DNA from: DASWTL01 sp966250385
GTDB lineage: Bacteria; Bacteroidota; Bacteroidia; Sphingobacteriales; Sphingobacteriaceae
Assembly: GCA_966250385.1 (NCBI GenBank)
Contig: CBINHC010000008.1
Span: forward strand, 62,001 to 126,000
Reading direction: 5' to 3'
DNA length: 64,000 nt
Shown here: positions 42,454 through 52,069 of the stretch, one piece after another
Position numbering within the stretch: the stretch's first letter is position 1
Layout of the letters: the number at the start of each line of letters is the position of its first letter
Notes under the pieces: generated by a model
What the model was told of the DNA's origin: nothing
The model's database searches: none
What the model saw: the letters and a program-made list of their open reading frames with translations, nothing else
Translations under genes and position numbers: made by a program

Positions 42454-45400
42454 ATGAAGAACGTTAAGAATTTATCCGATTACGACCCTAGAACCAACAC
42501 ACTGGAAACTTCACTCGACAATACTCCGGACCCCGTCGTCGTTCTCGAATCAAAGGCGCTCAACATCACCTATGCCAACGAAGCTTTCCTCGCCATATGG
42601 GATGCTCAGGCGGACCTGATCGGAACACAACTCTCCGCGATCCTGCTTCCGGCGGATAACGGTACACTCCTGAAAAGTCTGATGACGGTGCTGGAAAACG
42701 GAAAAACGCTTGCAGATGTCCGGGAGGTTCTCCATATCCGGCGGAACGGAAGGCCTGCCACCCTTCCCTTGATTTATACGGCATCCCCGTTCCGCCTGCA
42801 TACCCGGCACGACGGCGGCGTTCTGGTCATCTTCAGGAACGCCGGTCCGGAGGAGATCCGGAACAGACCGGGTCAGCCCGGCAGCGGGCTTACCGAAACG
42901 GAGCATCGCCTCGAGGTCGCCCTTCAGGCCGGGAGCCTGGGATTTTATGAGCTTGACCAACAGACCGGAAAGGTCGAATGCACCACCCAGTTCAAATCCA
43001 TTTTCGGATTCCAGGGGGAAGCGAACATCACCAAAGCCGATCTGATGAACCGGATCCTGCCCCACTATCACGCGTACCTGGAAGGCCTGATCAGTGAAAG
43101 TATCCGCAATCTCGGCAACTATCATTCGCTGTACAAGATCAGCCTGCCAGACGGCTCAGTCCGCTGGATCCGCGGTTCCGGTTATGCGCGGTATGACGAT
43201 GCCGGCAGGGTTATACTGGTCGGGGTTGTCAACGATATCACGTCCATTAAGACGATCGAAGAAAAACAGGCGGTCCTTGCCGCCATCATTGACAGCTCCG
43301 ACGATGCCATCATCAGTATGACCCTCCAGGGGTATATTACTAGCTGGAACAGGGCTGCTGAACGAATGTACGAATACACCGAGGAAGAGGCCGTAGGGAG
43401 CCATATATCCATACTTATTCCCGAATCGCTTCGGGAAGAAGAGAATCAGATCCTGACCAGGGTATCGGCCGGTATGCAGGTGGACCATTTCGAGACTGTT
43501 CGTATGACGCGGAGCGGCCGCCAGACCCCCGTGTTGCTCACGGTCTCACCGGTCCGTGACAGCAACGGCAATATTATCGGTGCATCCAAAATTGCGCGCG
43601 ATATTTCCAGGGATCAGTATGCCGAGGAAAAACAGGCTATCCTGGCAGCCATCGTGAACAGCTCCAATGATGCGATCGTCTCAAAAGACCTCCGGGGGAT
43701 CATCATGAGCTGGAACAAAGGGGCTGAACGCGTATTCGGCTATACAGCGGAGGAAGCGATCGGCAAATCGATCACCATGCTGATCCCGGCTGCCCGCTTG
43801 TCTGAAGAAGACCATATTTTGTCTAAAATCAGGTCCGGGCAGCGGATCGACCAGTTTGAAACGGTCCGGGTACGTAAAGACGGGCGCGAAATCCCGATCA
43901 ACCTGTCTGTTTCGCCAATCATGGACCGGAAAAACCGGATCATCGGCGCCTCGAAGATTGCCCGTGATATCAGTGATGAAAAACGGTTCCGGGAAAAGCA
44001 GGCGATGCTTGCCGCCATTGTCAATTCCTCAGATGACGCGATCATCAGCAAAACGCTGGACGGGATCATTACCAGCTGGAATCAGGCTGCCGAACGACTG
44101 TTCGGCTACACGGCAGCAGAAGCCATTGGCCGGCATATCTCACTGCTTATACCGCCTGAACGGATTGCTGAAGAGGAATATATCATCAACAGTATTGCGC
44201 AGGGCAAAAAGGTCCATCACTTTGAGACCACCAGGCTCGCCAAAGAAGGGACAAAGATCCCGCTGTCCCTTACCGTATCTCCCATCCAGGATGAGGAGGG
44301 CCGGGTCATCGGAGCCTCCAAAATTGCCCGGGATATTTCCGAAAGGAAACAATCCGAAAAGGCGCTCGAGCGATATGCGCGAAACCTGGAGATCATCAAC
44401 TCAATGGCTAAGACCATCTCCGAAAAACTGAACATCCAGCAGATCCTTCAGAAGGTCATCGAAGCGACCGTTCACCTGATCGGCGCCGGGTCCGGCGTCT
44501 TCTTTTATAAGACCTATGACCGGGAAGGTGAACCCCGGATCGTATCATCCGGATCAGGAAGGATCAGGCTGCCGATCGATGAACAGAGGCTCACGGATCC
44601 CGCGTTCAACAGTACTCAGATCATCCGGGTCGAGGATCTCTGTGCCAGTTCGGTAGAGACCATCATGAGCGGGGAAGCCGAACCGGAAAGCAAACCCGTC
44701 AGCTACCTGGAGGTTCCCATGTTTTCAAAAACAGGCTTGGTCGCCGGCTACCTGGTCTTCGGCCACCCGGAGCCGGGTCGCTTTACAAGCGAGCATGAGA
44801 ACCTGATCGTGGGCATTTCCCTGCAGGCTGCAGCTGCGCTTGAAAATGCCCGGCTGTATGAAGAGGTATCGAGCCTGAATGCAAAGAAAGATGAGTTCAT
44901 CGGGATGGCCAGCCATGAACTGAAGACGCCGCTGACCAGTATGACCGGGTACCTGCAGATCCTGGAACGCCAGCAGAAAGATGAGCTGAACCGGAACTTT
45001 GTGAGAAAAACGATTGAAAAGGCAGGCAAGCTGATTGCCCTGGTGTCGGATCTGCTGGACATCTCGAAGATCGAGGCCGGTAAACTCCAGCTGAACAAGG
45101 AACCGTTTGATATCCGGCCCCTCGTTGATGAAGCCATCGAACTCATTCAGCTCTCGACGACCACACACCGGATCTCCCTGGAAACCGACATTGAATGCTT
45201 CCTCATTGAGGGCGACAAGCAGCGTATCGAACAGGTTATCGTGAATCTCCTGACCAATGCGGTCAAGTATTCTCCTGCATCGGACGCCGTGTACGTGTTC
45301 CTGCAAAAAACTGATTCCGGGATCCGGATTGGCGTCCGGGATACCGGGATCGGCATACCCAAGGAAAAGATCGCAAACATTTTCTCCCGCTTTTACCGTG

Positions 45401-45552
45401 TGGAGGGCCTTAGCCCGCATATGTCCGGGCTGGGAATCGGCCTTTATATTACCCGCGAGATCGTGGAAAGGCACCACGGAAAGATCTGGGTGGAGAGTAC
45501 CGAAGGGGCCGGAAGTACCTTCTGGTTTTCGTTGCCTGTCATTTCAGGCTAA
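42454..45552 (+). CDS. Multi-PAS/GAF sensor histidine kinase
   Basis: The 1032-residue cytoplasmic sensor kinase has no membrane segments. Two diverged PAS domains come first (about 20-130 and 150-265). Three closely similar PAS units follow, each opening with a KQAxLAAIxxSSxDAI pattern and closing IGASKIARDIS (about 270-390, 393-512, 515-634). A GAF domain follows (about 650-805). The kinase core has His in ASHELKTPLTSMTGY (about 820), N-box NLLTNAVKYSP, G-boxes DTGIGIPKE and GLGIGLYIT. No receiver partner is adjacent. PAS units may bind haem, flavin or small ligands, which cannot be read. The kinase is likely an orphan. Confidence 0.94.
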   Translation: MKNVKNLSDYDPRTNTLETSLDNTPDPVVVLESKALNITYANEAFLAIWDAQADLIGTQLSAILLPADNGTLLKSLMTVLENGKTLADVREVLHIRRNGRPATLPLIYTASPFRLHTRHDGGVLVIFRNAGPEEIRNRPGQPGSGLTETEHRLEVALQAGSLGFYELDQQTGKVECTTQFKSIFGFQGEANITKADLMNRILPHYHAYLEGLISESIRNLGNYHSLYKISLPDGSVRWIRGSGYARYDDAGRVILVGVVNDITSIKTIEEKQAVLAAIIDSSDDAIISMTLQGYITSWNRAAERMYEYTEEEAVGSHISILIPESLREEENQILTRVSAGMQVDHFETVRMTRSGRQTPVLLTVSPVRDSNGNIIGASKIARDISRDQYAEEKQAILAAIVNSSNDAIVSKDLRGIIMSWNKGAERVFGYTAEEAIGKSITMLIPAARLSEEDHILSKIRSGQRIDQFETVRVRKDGREIPINLSVSPIMDRKNRIIGASKIARDISDEKRFREKQAMLAAIVNSSDDAIISKTLDGIITSWNQAAERLFGYTAAEAIGRHISLLIPPERIAEEEYIINSIAQGKKVHHFETTRLAKEGTKIPLSLTVSPIQDEEGRVIGASKIARDISERKQSEKALERYARNLEIINSMAKTISEKLNIQQILQKVIEATVHLIGAGSGVFFYKTYDREGEPRIVSSGSGRIRLPIDEQRLTDPAFNSTQIIRVEDLCASSVETIMSGEAEPESKPVSYLEVPMFSKTGLVAGYLVFGHPEPGRFTSEHENLIVGISLQAAAALENARLYEEVSSLNAKKDEFIGMASHELKTPLTSMTGYLQILERQQKDELNRNFVRKTIEKAGKLIALVSDLLDISKIEAGKLQLNKEPFDIRPLVDEAIELIQLSTTTHRISLETDIECFLIEGDKQRIEQVIVNLLTNAVKYSPASDAVYVFLQKTDSGIRIGVRDTGIGIPKEKIANIFSRFYRVEGLSPHMSGLGIGLYITREIVERHHGKIWVESTEGAGSTFWFSLPVISG
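43264..44361 (+). repeat. Three tandem 366-bp PAS-encoding units
   Basis: Within the multi-PAS kinase gene, units beginning near 43264, 43630 and 43996 each encode about 122 residues with the same opening and closing motifs (KQA.LAAI and IGASKIARDIS). The exact 366-base period and close protein similarity indicate tandem duplication inside the gene. Confidence 0.8.
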
Positions 45553-45594
45553 CAAAAGCTGCCCGGCGGGGACTGCCTTTGTCAGCGGCACTAC

Positions 45595-47046
45595 TTACCA
45601 CATAAAGGTTCCGGCACAGCCGGCTTCCAGGCTGGCTGAAAATACACGATCCTCAGTCCGGACGCGGAAGTCCCTCTTCGCACCTCCGGTATTGATGGCC
45701 ACCAGGACGATCTTCCCTTCAGGTGTCCTGAAGGCAACGTTCGGCAGATCAGCGATATCGGTGCTTGCGATCCGCACGGAACCCGGACGGACAAATTTCG
45801 AGGCGTGGCCGATCACGTAGTACGCGGTGTTCCGTTTAATCTCCTGTCCGGCGATGGTGAGGGCTCCCAGACAGCTTGTGCAGCCGCCCTGGTCGGTATG
45901 AGGCCGATAAGCGGGATCTGCCGCCAGGTTCCACTCCAGCACGTTTCTGCTCCAGTTCCTGGTCGCGCCGATAACGAGCGTCGATACATGCCACTTGAAG
46001 TCCTCCGCGAAATTGCCCGGTCCTCCGATCCATTGTTCCGTGAAATAAACATGCTTATCAGGATGCGCCTCATGTACGCGGGAAAGCGTGCTGATCTCGC
46101 CGGCGTAAAGGTGAAAAGCCGACCCGTCAACGAACTTGCGGGTCTCCGGGTCATTGAGTATTGAAATCGGATATTCCGGCTTATCCAGGTTGTGATCGTA
46201 CAGGATGATCTTTGTTTTTATCCCGGCCTGCTGAAACGACGGACCAAGATGGTTCCTGATGAATGCTCCCTGCTCAGCGGCCTCCATATACATGCTGGGA
46301 TTGTTTCCCGGATGAAGCGGCTCATTCTGGATGGTGATCGCGTCGATGCTGATCCCCTCGGCTTTCATTTCCCGGATATACCGCACGAAATACTGAGCAT
46401 ATACCGGGTAGTACTCCGGTTTGAGGCTGCCGCCGATCAAACTGTTGTTGGTTTTCATCCATGCCGGGGCCGACCATGGAGAACCCAGTATCCGGATACC
46501 GGGATTAATGGCCATGATTCTTTTCAGAACGGGTATCAGATCGGCCTTTTCCCGATCCAGGGTAAAGTGTTCAAGACCGGGATCGGACCCGCCATCCGGA
46601 AGGTCGTCATAAGTAAACGCCGCCTGACTCAGGTCGGATGCCCCGATGCTGATCCGCAGGTAGCTCAGGCCGATGCCGTCTCCATCAGGGGAAAACAGTT
46701 CGTTAAGCAGAGCTGTCCTGGCCGGTTCTTTCAGCGAGTTGATCAGGGTGGCGCTGCCGCCGGTTAACGTAAAACCGAAGCCGTCAATCGTCTGGTACGT
46801 CCTGTCTGGTTCCACGTCGATCACAGGGCCTCCATCCGCAGATGCAGCAGCGGGCGGTAAATGCCGCCGGGTCAGTAATACGGAGCTGTCTCCCCTGGTC
46901 AGCCAGAAGGAAACTCCGGAAGCAGCGGCACGGACGGCGCCCGGGGAAGCGCCGGTCCTGTTCTCAACTGGGATCCTGCAGCCGATCAGTGCTGCAACGG
47001 CCAGAACTGTACTAAGCCGGACGGAAACTGGAAAAAACTTAGTCAT
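45595..47046 (-). CDS. Glycoside hydrolase family 30 lipoprotein (glucosylceramidase-like)
   Basis: This exported glycosidase of 483 residues has a lipobox in the leader (MTKFFPVSVRLSTVLAVAALIGC, Cys 23). The ATG at 47046 is chosen because longer starts lack a signal peptide. The GH30 barrel has YQTIDGFGFTLTGGSA near the start, acid/base E242 in TIQNEPLHPG and nucleophile E337 in VYFTEQWIGG. The C-terminal beta domain (FRTPEGKIVLVAINTGG) is typical. GH30 members cleave beta-1,6- or beta-1,4-glucosidic or xylosidic links. The exact substrate is unknown. The broken quinoprotein gene lies 121 bases upstream on the same strand. Confidence 0.93.
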   Translation of the reverse strand: MTKFFPVSVRLSTVLAVAALIGCRIPVENRTGASPGAVRAAASGVSFWLTRGDSSVLLTRRHLPPAAASADGGPVIDVEPDRTYQTIDGFGFTLTGGSATLINSLKEPARTALLNELFSPDGDGIGLSYLRISIGASDLSQAAFTYDDLPDGGSDPGLEHFTLDREKADLIPVLKRIMAINPGIRILGSPWSAPAWMKTNNSLIGGSLKPEYYPVYAQYFVRYIREMKAEGISIDAITIQNEPLHPGNNPSMYMEAAEQGAFIRNHLGPSFQQAGIKTKIILYDHNLDKPEYPISILNDPETRKFVDGSAFHLYAGEISTLSRVHEAHPDKHVYFTEQWIGGPGNFAEDFKWHVSTLVIGATRNWSRNVLEWNLAADPAYRPHTDQGGCTSCLGALTIAGQEIKRNTAYYVIGHASKFVRPGSVRIASTDIADLPNVAFRTPEGKIVLVAINTGGAKRDFRVRTEDRVFSASLEAGCAGTFMW

Positions 47047-47167
47047 AATCAGGTTAATAAGCACCCGGCCCCGGCAACCGGTAACAGGTGTTGCCGCTAA
47101 AATATAAAAAGGGTCCGCAACCTGCAGATCCGGATCCGATTTATTGCGCCCTACCCCCTTTAATCCG

Positions 47168-49367
47168 TCAGGAACGCTTCCGCTCCGGCAAAGCAAAGGC
47201 GACATAGGTATCGCCGGACGGTGAACCCACCTTTCCCCCGCCGCAGGCAATCACAATGTACTGACGGCCGTTCAGCATATAGGTTGCGGGGGTAGCGTAG
47301 CCGGCAGCCGGCAGCCGGGCCTGCCAGAGAACCTTTCCTGATCGCTTATCAAAAGCCCGGATCCTTTCGTCACGGGTCGAGGCGATAAAAACCAGTCCCC
47401 CTCTGGTGACCACGGGGCCGCCATAATTTTCGGTTCCCGTCAGCGGGATTCCTTTTCTCGTCAGCTCCTCATATTCGCCCAGTGGGACTTTCCATAGCAG
47501 CTTTCCGGAAATGAGGTCCACCGCATTCAGCGTTCCCCATGGCGGCTGGATACCGGGGTATCCGTCCCGGTCGGTAAAACGGGTATAGCCCGCCATCGCA
47601 AAAGGAGCCGGGCCCGTCCCGGTCGCCTTAACGCCTGTACCGGACCCTCCGCGGCTATCTGATCCGCCTGTCGGATCCTGCGTTCCCGGGAGCCTGTGCA
47701 AATAGTGCAGCAGGGCTTTCATTTCCCCATCGCGGATCGCTCTGAATGCAGGCATGCGCGCGCCCCCGTTTTCAATGATCTTCCGGGTATCTGCGACTCC
47801 GTATCTCTGATGAATATTGGCAATGGAAGGTATATTACCTCCATTGCCCTCCAGGTTGAGCCCGTGACAGGAGATACAGTTCTGCCGGTATACTGCCGCT
47901 CCGGCTTCTTCCAGTGTATGATGGACCACATTAGCCGGTGGTACATCCACCATGACCTGGATCCATGGCAGTTCCGTGCTGTTGATATACAGGATCTTTG
48001 TTTCAGGATCAACCGCTGCGCCGCCCCACTCGCCCCCGCCGTCAAAGCCCGGAAAGATCCAGGCACCCTCTTTACCGGGCGGCGTGAATTTTTCCCGGTG
48101 CCTGACCTGGCGGTATTTAGCTGACATTTCGCGGTGCGCTTCGGGCGAGATCCGGGTCACGTCCCCTGGTTCGAACCGTTGCCTGGCAAAGGGTTCGGGA
48201 AGAACCGGAACGGGTTGGGTCGGCCAGACCTTCTCTCCGGGGAGTCCGGCCGTGTCGACCGGTCTTTCAACGATCCGGTGAATGGGTTCTCCGGTAGTTC
48301 GGTTAAACATGAAAATATACCCGTGCTTGGATATCTGGGCGACCGCATCGATCAATTTTCCGTCTTTTCGGATCGTTACGCAGGTTGGGGTTAGCGGGCA
48401 GGTCACGATCCCAAAGGTCATGGTGAACGATCTGATAATGCCAGATATACTGCCCGGTGGCAGCGTCCAGTGCGATCAGGGAGTTTGCGAAAAGATTCCT
48501 GCCTTTGCGGTAACCGCCATAAAAGTCCGGGGTTGCCGAGCCGGTGGGAACGTAAACGATCCCGCGCTCCTCGTCGAGCGACATGCCGGCCCAGTTGTTC
48601 GCCCCTCCGGTCCACTTCCAGGCTCCGGGATCCTCCCAGGTCTCATAGCCGCGCTCTCCCGGGTGCGGAATGGTATGAAAGATCCAGCGCCGTTTCCCGG
48701 TTCGGACATCATAGGCCCGGATATGCCCCGGGGCCGCGTCACTGCCTTCCGAGAGGCGCATGCCAATGATCAGGAGGTCCCTGTAAATGATTCCCGGGGT
48801 TGTTCCTGCGACCGCAGGCGGAACCTCCGGGTCATAATCAAGGTCCTCTGCCAGGTCAAAGTAGCCGCCCTTGCCGAAATCGGGAACTGGTTTTCCGGTC
48901 TGCGCATCGATTGCGTAGGTTTTCGGGCCCACGCTGTAAAAAATCCGTTGATTCCGGCTATTCTCATCTTCCCAGTAGGTAACCCCACGGTTCACCTTCA
49001 TATAGGCCAGCGGGTCTCCGGCGGCCGCGGAACTTCCCGCGGCGGGATCAAACACCCATTTGGGTTTCCCCGAAGCGGCATCCAGCGCAAAAAGCTTGAG
49101 TTTCGGGCTCGTCCCGTACAGGATGCCGCCGACCATGATGGGATTACACTGGATCTGGCTCCTGCCCGCCGGGTCCTTGTCCTGTGAGCTGAACTGCCAG
49201 GCGACCTCGAGCCCGGCAACATTTTGCGGGGTGATCTGACCGGCTGACGAATACCGGTTACCCTCTTTTGTTCCCGCATAGGTTTCCCAGCCTTCATAGG
49301 AATCATGCCGGCCGCAGGCGCTCAGTACCAGCAGCAGTGCCGAGCAGATGAAATCGTTGTACTTCAT
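47168..49367 (-). pseudogene. PQQ-dependent dehydrogenase with cytochrome c domain, frameshifted
   Basis: This is a quinoprotein glucose/alcohol dehydrogenase-like lipoprotein in two frames. The first reads from ATG 49367 (lipobox LSACG) through the PQQ beta-propeller to DRDLPANPNL. The second carries on in another frame, VTIRKDGKLIDAVAQI, to the stop at 47168. The switch sits at one extra base at 48380: removing it gives a continuous chain of about 730 residues. The second half contains a cytochrome c insertion (CISCHGLNLEGNGG) and the final propeller blades. The gene could be a recent pseudogene or carry a sequencing error. If intact, it would oxidise sugars or alcohols in the periplasm, feeding the respiratory chain. 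Confidence 0.85.
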
Positions 49368-49534
49368 GAAAATACGTCCTGTTTACCAGGCAGTCCGGAC
49401 CTTTCCGGACTTCCCCCTTTTCTCTTTTCTTAAAAGTACAGAAAACCTGATCCACGGACAATACGGCTTTGGCGTGAAAACGAAAAGGCCGCCCGGGGGC
49501 AGCCATTTCGTATACAGGTGTGATGGGTATGTCG

Positions 49535-50023
49535 TTAGTTCAGCGTGATCTTCCGAACCAGTTTGGCAGGGGTGTGCTCTCCGATCAGCAGGTAAACTAC
49601 GCTGTCCCCTTTTCTCAATGCGGTCCAGTATGCACCCACATCGTCCTGCTTCCTGTACCCGGACGGGCGCGCCAGTACCCTAACGGCATCGGCGATGGTG
49701 TATTCGGTGTATTTGCTGCTGATTTCCCCGGTAACGAAGGCAGGAAGTTCATCAGCGGTTACCTGCTCTGAGGCCATCAGGAACTGTCCGTCCTGGCTGT
49801 ACATTGCACAGGCGCTCTTTCCGTCCAGATTAAAGACAGCGGTCTGGTATCCGCCATTCACTTTCCACGACACGTTGGTCGCATCAAAAAACTGGTATGC
49901 GAAATCCCGGAGTGCATCCCGGCTTACTCCATTGACCGGGCTTCCCGGCTTATTTCCGTCCGCAGCCAGACTAACCGATGAAAGGACGCAGAACAGGATT
50001 ATGGACAAAAATGATTTTTTCAT
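49535..50023 (-). CDS. Secreted PepSY-like protein
   Basis: The 162-residue protein has a signal peptide (MKKSFLSIILFCVLSSVSLA, cleaved near residue 20). The mature chain has two PepSY-like half-repeats (AYQFFDATNVSWKVNGGYQTAVFNLDG, then ISSKYTEYTIADAVRVLARPSG). Such small periplasmic proteins are common in this phylum and of unknown function. Its promoter region contains two exact -7 boxes and an array of TAGTGT half-sites, indicating regulated expression. It is transcribed away from the SRPBCC gene. Confidence 0.75.
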   Translation of the reverse strand: MKKSFLSIILFCVLSSVSLAADGNKPGSPVNGVSRDALRDFAYQFFDATNVSWKVNGGYQTAVFNLDGKSACAMYSQDGQFLMASEQVTADELPAFVTGEISSKYTEYTIADAVRVLARPSGYRKQDDVGAYWTALRKGDSVVYLLIGEHTPAKLVRKITLN

Positions 50024-50058
50024 GCTTTTGATTTTTTTGATTTGTATGTTTTTTACAA

Positions 50059-50066
50059 CAAAAATA
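50059..50066 (-). promoter_or_regulatory. -7 promoter element of the PepSY-like gene
   Basis: On the minus strand this reads TATTTTTG, an exact TAnnTTTG match, 36 bases before the ATG at 50023. A second exact match (TATATTTG) lies at 50146-50153, next to the half-site array, and may be an alternative promoter. Confidence 0.5.
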
Positions 50067-50155
50067 CCTATAAGATATTAAGTTTTTATTTTATTTGATT
50101 TTTTAGTATTATTTTAATAAAATATCCGATGAATTGTGAAGATTTCAAATATACT

Positions 50156-50188
50156 TAGTGTTTAAAGTACACTATTGCAAATAGTGTA
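50156..50188. promoter_or_regulatory. Array of three alternating TAGTGT/ACACTA half-sites
   Basis: TAGTGT (50156-50161), ACACTA (50169-50174) and TAGTGT (50182-50187) are spaced exactly 13 bases apart in alternating orientation. The last two form a 21-base palindrome (TACACTATT, GCA, AATAGTGTA). It lies in the 330-base AT-rich gap between the PepSY-like and SRPBCC genes, beside a -7 box. It is probably a regulator-binding site. The binding protein is unknown. Apart from this and the -7 boxes I see nothing in the gap. Confidence 0.5.
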
Positions 50189-50353
50189 ATATGCGGCGAC
50201 ACTACCTGAAGCCTGGGCGACCAGATGCCGGCGGTCCCTCCATGTGCAGGCATTTCGCGCGGCAGCATGTGGCGCGGCGATTTTTTTTGAATACATTTAG
50301 CGCTTAACGTATCGCATAGCGGTCGGTAAGCCAAACACGTAAATACCGAACAC

Positions 50354-50812
50354 ATGGAAAATCAGCTGCTCGAAATCAGGACCAGGCTTAAGATCCTTAA
50401 GCCGGCCCCGGTGGTTTTTGAAGCCATCGTGAATCCCGAAAAGATGTCCAACTACTTCATCTCCCAGGGTTCTGGAAGACTGGAGGCCGGAAAAGAAATA
50501 ACCTGGAAATTTCCGGAATTCGATATGACGTTCCCGGTCAGGGTTGATCGGGTGATTCAGGATGAGTATATCGCGTACTATTGGGATGTCAATGGGAAGC
50601 CCCTTCAGGTGGAGATCAGCCTGTCCCCGCTCAGTGACAGCACCATCGTTACCGTCACGGAAAAAAGCATGCCGGCGGATCAGGCCGGTCTGAGCTGGCT
50701 GAAAGGAAACACTGAAGGGTGGGCTAATTTCCTGGCATGCCTGAAGGCGTACGTCGAATATGGAATCAATCTGCGCACCGGCGCATTTGATTTCCCGCGC
50801 GAAGAGGTCTGA
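50354..50812 (+). CDS. SRPBCC/AHSA1-like (START-fold) protein
   Basis: This cytoplasmic protein of 152 residues has the START/AHSA1 pattern: an N-terminal strand and helix PAPVVFEAIVNPEKMSNYF, then GRLEAGKEITWKF, then strands and a C-terminal helix (GWANFLACLKAYVEYG). Members of this family bind small hydrophobic ligands or act as co-chaperone-like activators. No operon partner is seen. It is followed by an inverted repeat that may end transcription. Confidence 0.88.
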   Translation: MENQLLEIRTRLKILKPAPVVFEAIVNPEKMSNYFISQGSGRLEAGKEITWKFPEFDMTFPVRVDRVIQDEYIAYYWDVNGKPLQVEISLSPLSDSTIVTVTEKSMPADQAGLSWLKGNTEGWANFLACLKAYVEYGINLRTGAFDFPREEV

Positions 50813-50832
50813 ATCCCGCCAGATCCAAAGGA

Positions 50833-50866
50833 AACGGCCGTCTCATCAGAGGCGGCCGTTCTTCTT
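50833..50866. terminator. Inverted repeat, possible terminator
   Basis: The stem AACGGCCG/CGGCCGTT, with a loop of 12 bases, is followed by TCTTCTT. It lies between the converging SRPBCC and DUF4890 genes. The T-run is weak, so its role as a terminator is uncertain. Confidence 0.55.
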
Positions 50867-50876
50867 ATGCGCTGAA

Positions 50877-51347
50877 TTATCCCCTTTTCCCCGGATTCCG
50901 GTCTGCGTCTTTCCGGTTCCGGTCCGTTTGTTTTTTCCTATGGTCCCACCTGGCATCCATCCGGTCCTGCCGTCCGGCACGCATCTTCTCATAGGTTGCC
51001 CGCTGTTCCCGTGTCAGGATACGGTCGACCTTCTTCCGTGAAGCTTCCCGGTCAGCCTTCATCCGCGCCATATCCTTCTGATGGTTCTTATCCCGCTGCC
51101 GGCGAAGCTTATCGCGCTGCTCAAAACTCTTGAGCTGCATCTTGTAGATTTCCTTTTCCTGCTTGTCGGAAAGCTTCAGCCGTTTGTCCAGTGCCTCCGT
51201 ATACTGTTTCGCTCGTTGCTCAGGCGTTTTCGCGATCCGTTGCGCCCGCATGGGCCGCTCCGGTCTGTCGGTACGGGGACGTTGCTGGGAGAAACCGGAA
51301 GCCGCGAGTCCGGTAAGCAGGGCGGTAATGATGAGTATCTTTTTCAT
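50877..51347 (-). CDS. DUF4890 periplasmic Spy/CpxP-like protein
   Basis: This exported protein of 156 residues has a signal peptide (MKKILIITALLTGLAASGFSQ). The start at 51347 is chosen because longer frames lack it. The mature chain is highly charged and helical, with TPEQRAKQYTEALDKRLKLSDKQ and REQRATYEKMRAG, typical of DUF4890. Length and LTXXQ-like repeats recall the periplasmic chaperones Spy and CpxP, although homology is not shown. The tail is very basic. A chaperone or stress-binding function is inferred. Confidence 0.85.
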   Translation of the reverse strand: MKKILIITALLTGLAASGFSQQRPRTDRPERPMRAQRIAKTPEQRAKQYTEALDKRLKLSDKQEKEIYKMQLKSFEQRDKLRRQRDKNHQKDMARMKADREASRKKVDRILTREQRATYEKMRAGRQDRMDARWDHRKKQTDRNRKDADRNPGKRG

Positions 51348-51442
51348 AATGGTGTGTTTTAAGGAATAGAACCGAAACCATGAAAAAGGTTTAAGAGCCG
51401 CAATGTTAAAATACGTTAAAATCAACCCGCAATGCGGACCGG

Positions 51443-52051
51443 TCAGGTATGTTGGTAGCAATGACCGCCGCCTGTGACCAGGCGTCTGCATGGCCGGCCG
51501 GCATCCGTAATAGCGCCGCAGGGAGCCGACCGTCCGGCATCTGCCTGTCTGACCTGCCCGGCCCGCATGGAACCGCCTTTAGGGTTCTTCCTGAAATCCC
51601 ATGGAGCTACCGGGCTCCGCATGCTCCACAGGCCGGCTTTCCTCCGCCGGGCATCCGCCTCCAGAAGTGCAAACCGTGCAGTTTTATCGTATCTCTTATA
51701 ATGCCACGCCAGACCGTTGATCAGGAGTTCTTCCTGAAGGCTTCTGCCGTCGGCCAGAATGACCAGGCCCACGGTTCTTCCGTACCGGTCGTGATCCTTC
51801 ACCAGAACGGTAACGGTCTTACCAAATACATGGCTCGCGGTAAATTCACGGGCGCGTGTACCGAAGTCCTGTTTCTTTTCCGGACAGTCAATGCCGTGAA
51901 ACCGGACCTTCACCTGCTTATTTCCGGGCAGCAGCATGGTGAAGGTATCACCGTCGGCAACAGCGGTCACCCGCCCGGTTATGCGGGACTGACCTGCGGC
52001 CGCCAGACCGGTATGCACCAGCAATAAGAGGGCAAGCAGTAATCTTCTCAT
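51443..52051 (-). CDS. Secreted thermonuclease-like protein with C-terminal Cys/His motif
   Basis: This exported nuclease has 202 residues. After a signal peptide (cleaved near AAAGQ) comes the staphylococcal-nuclease fold: VTAVADGDTFTMLLPG, KVRFHGIDCPEKKQDFG (Arg and Glu of the active site), KDHDRYGRTVGLV (second Arg) and RRKAGLW. It degrades DNA or RNA with Ca2+. The C-terminal 25 residues carry a C-x9-C-x10-C-x2-H pattern (CGAITDAGRPCRRLV, then HCYQH), typical of the DUF5763 zinc-like motif. Its 18-base gap to the haem A synthase gene suggests co-transcription. Confidence 0.88.
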   Translation of the reverse strand: MRRLLLALLLLVHTGLAAAGQSRITGRVTAVADGDTFTMLLPGNKQVKVRFHGIDCPEKKQDFGTRAREFTASHVFGKTVTVLVKDHDRYGRTVGLVILADGRSLQEELLINGLAWHYKRYDKTARFALLEADARRRKAGLWSMRSPVAPWDFRKNPKGGSMRAGQVRQADAGRSAPCGAITDAGRPCRRLVTGGGHCYQHT

Positions 52052-52069
52052 GGGGTATGAAACGGGTCC

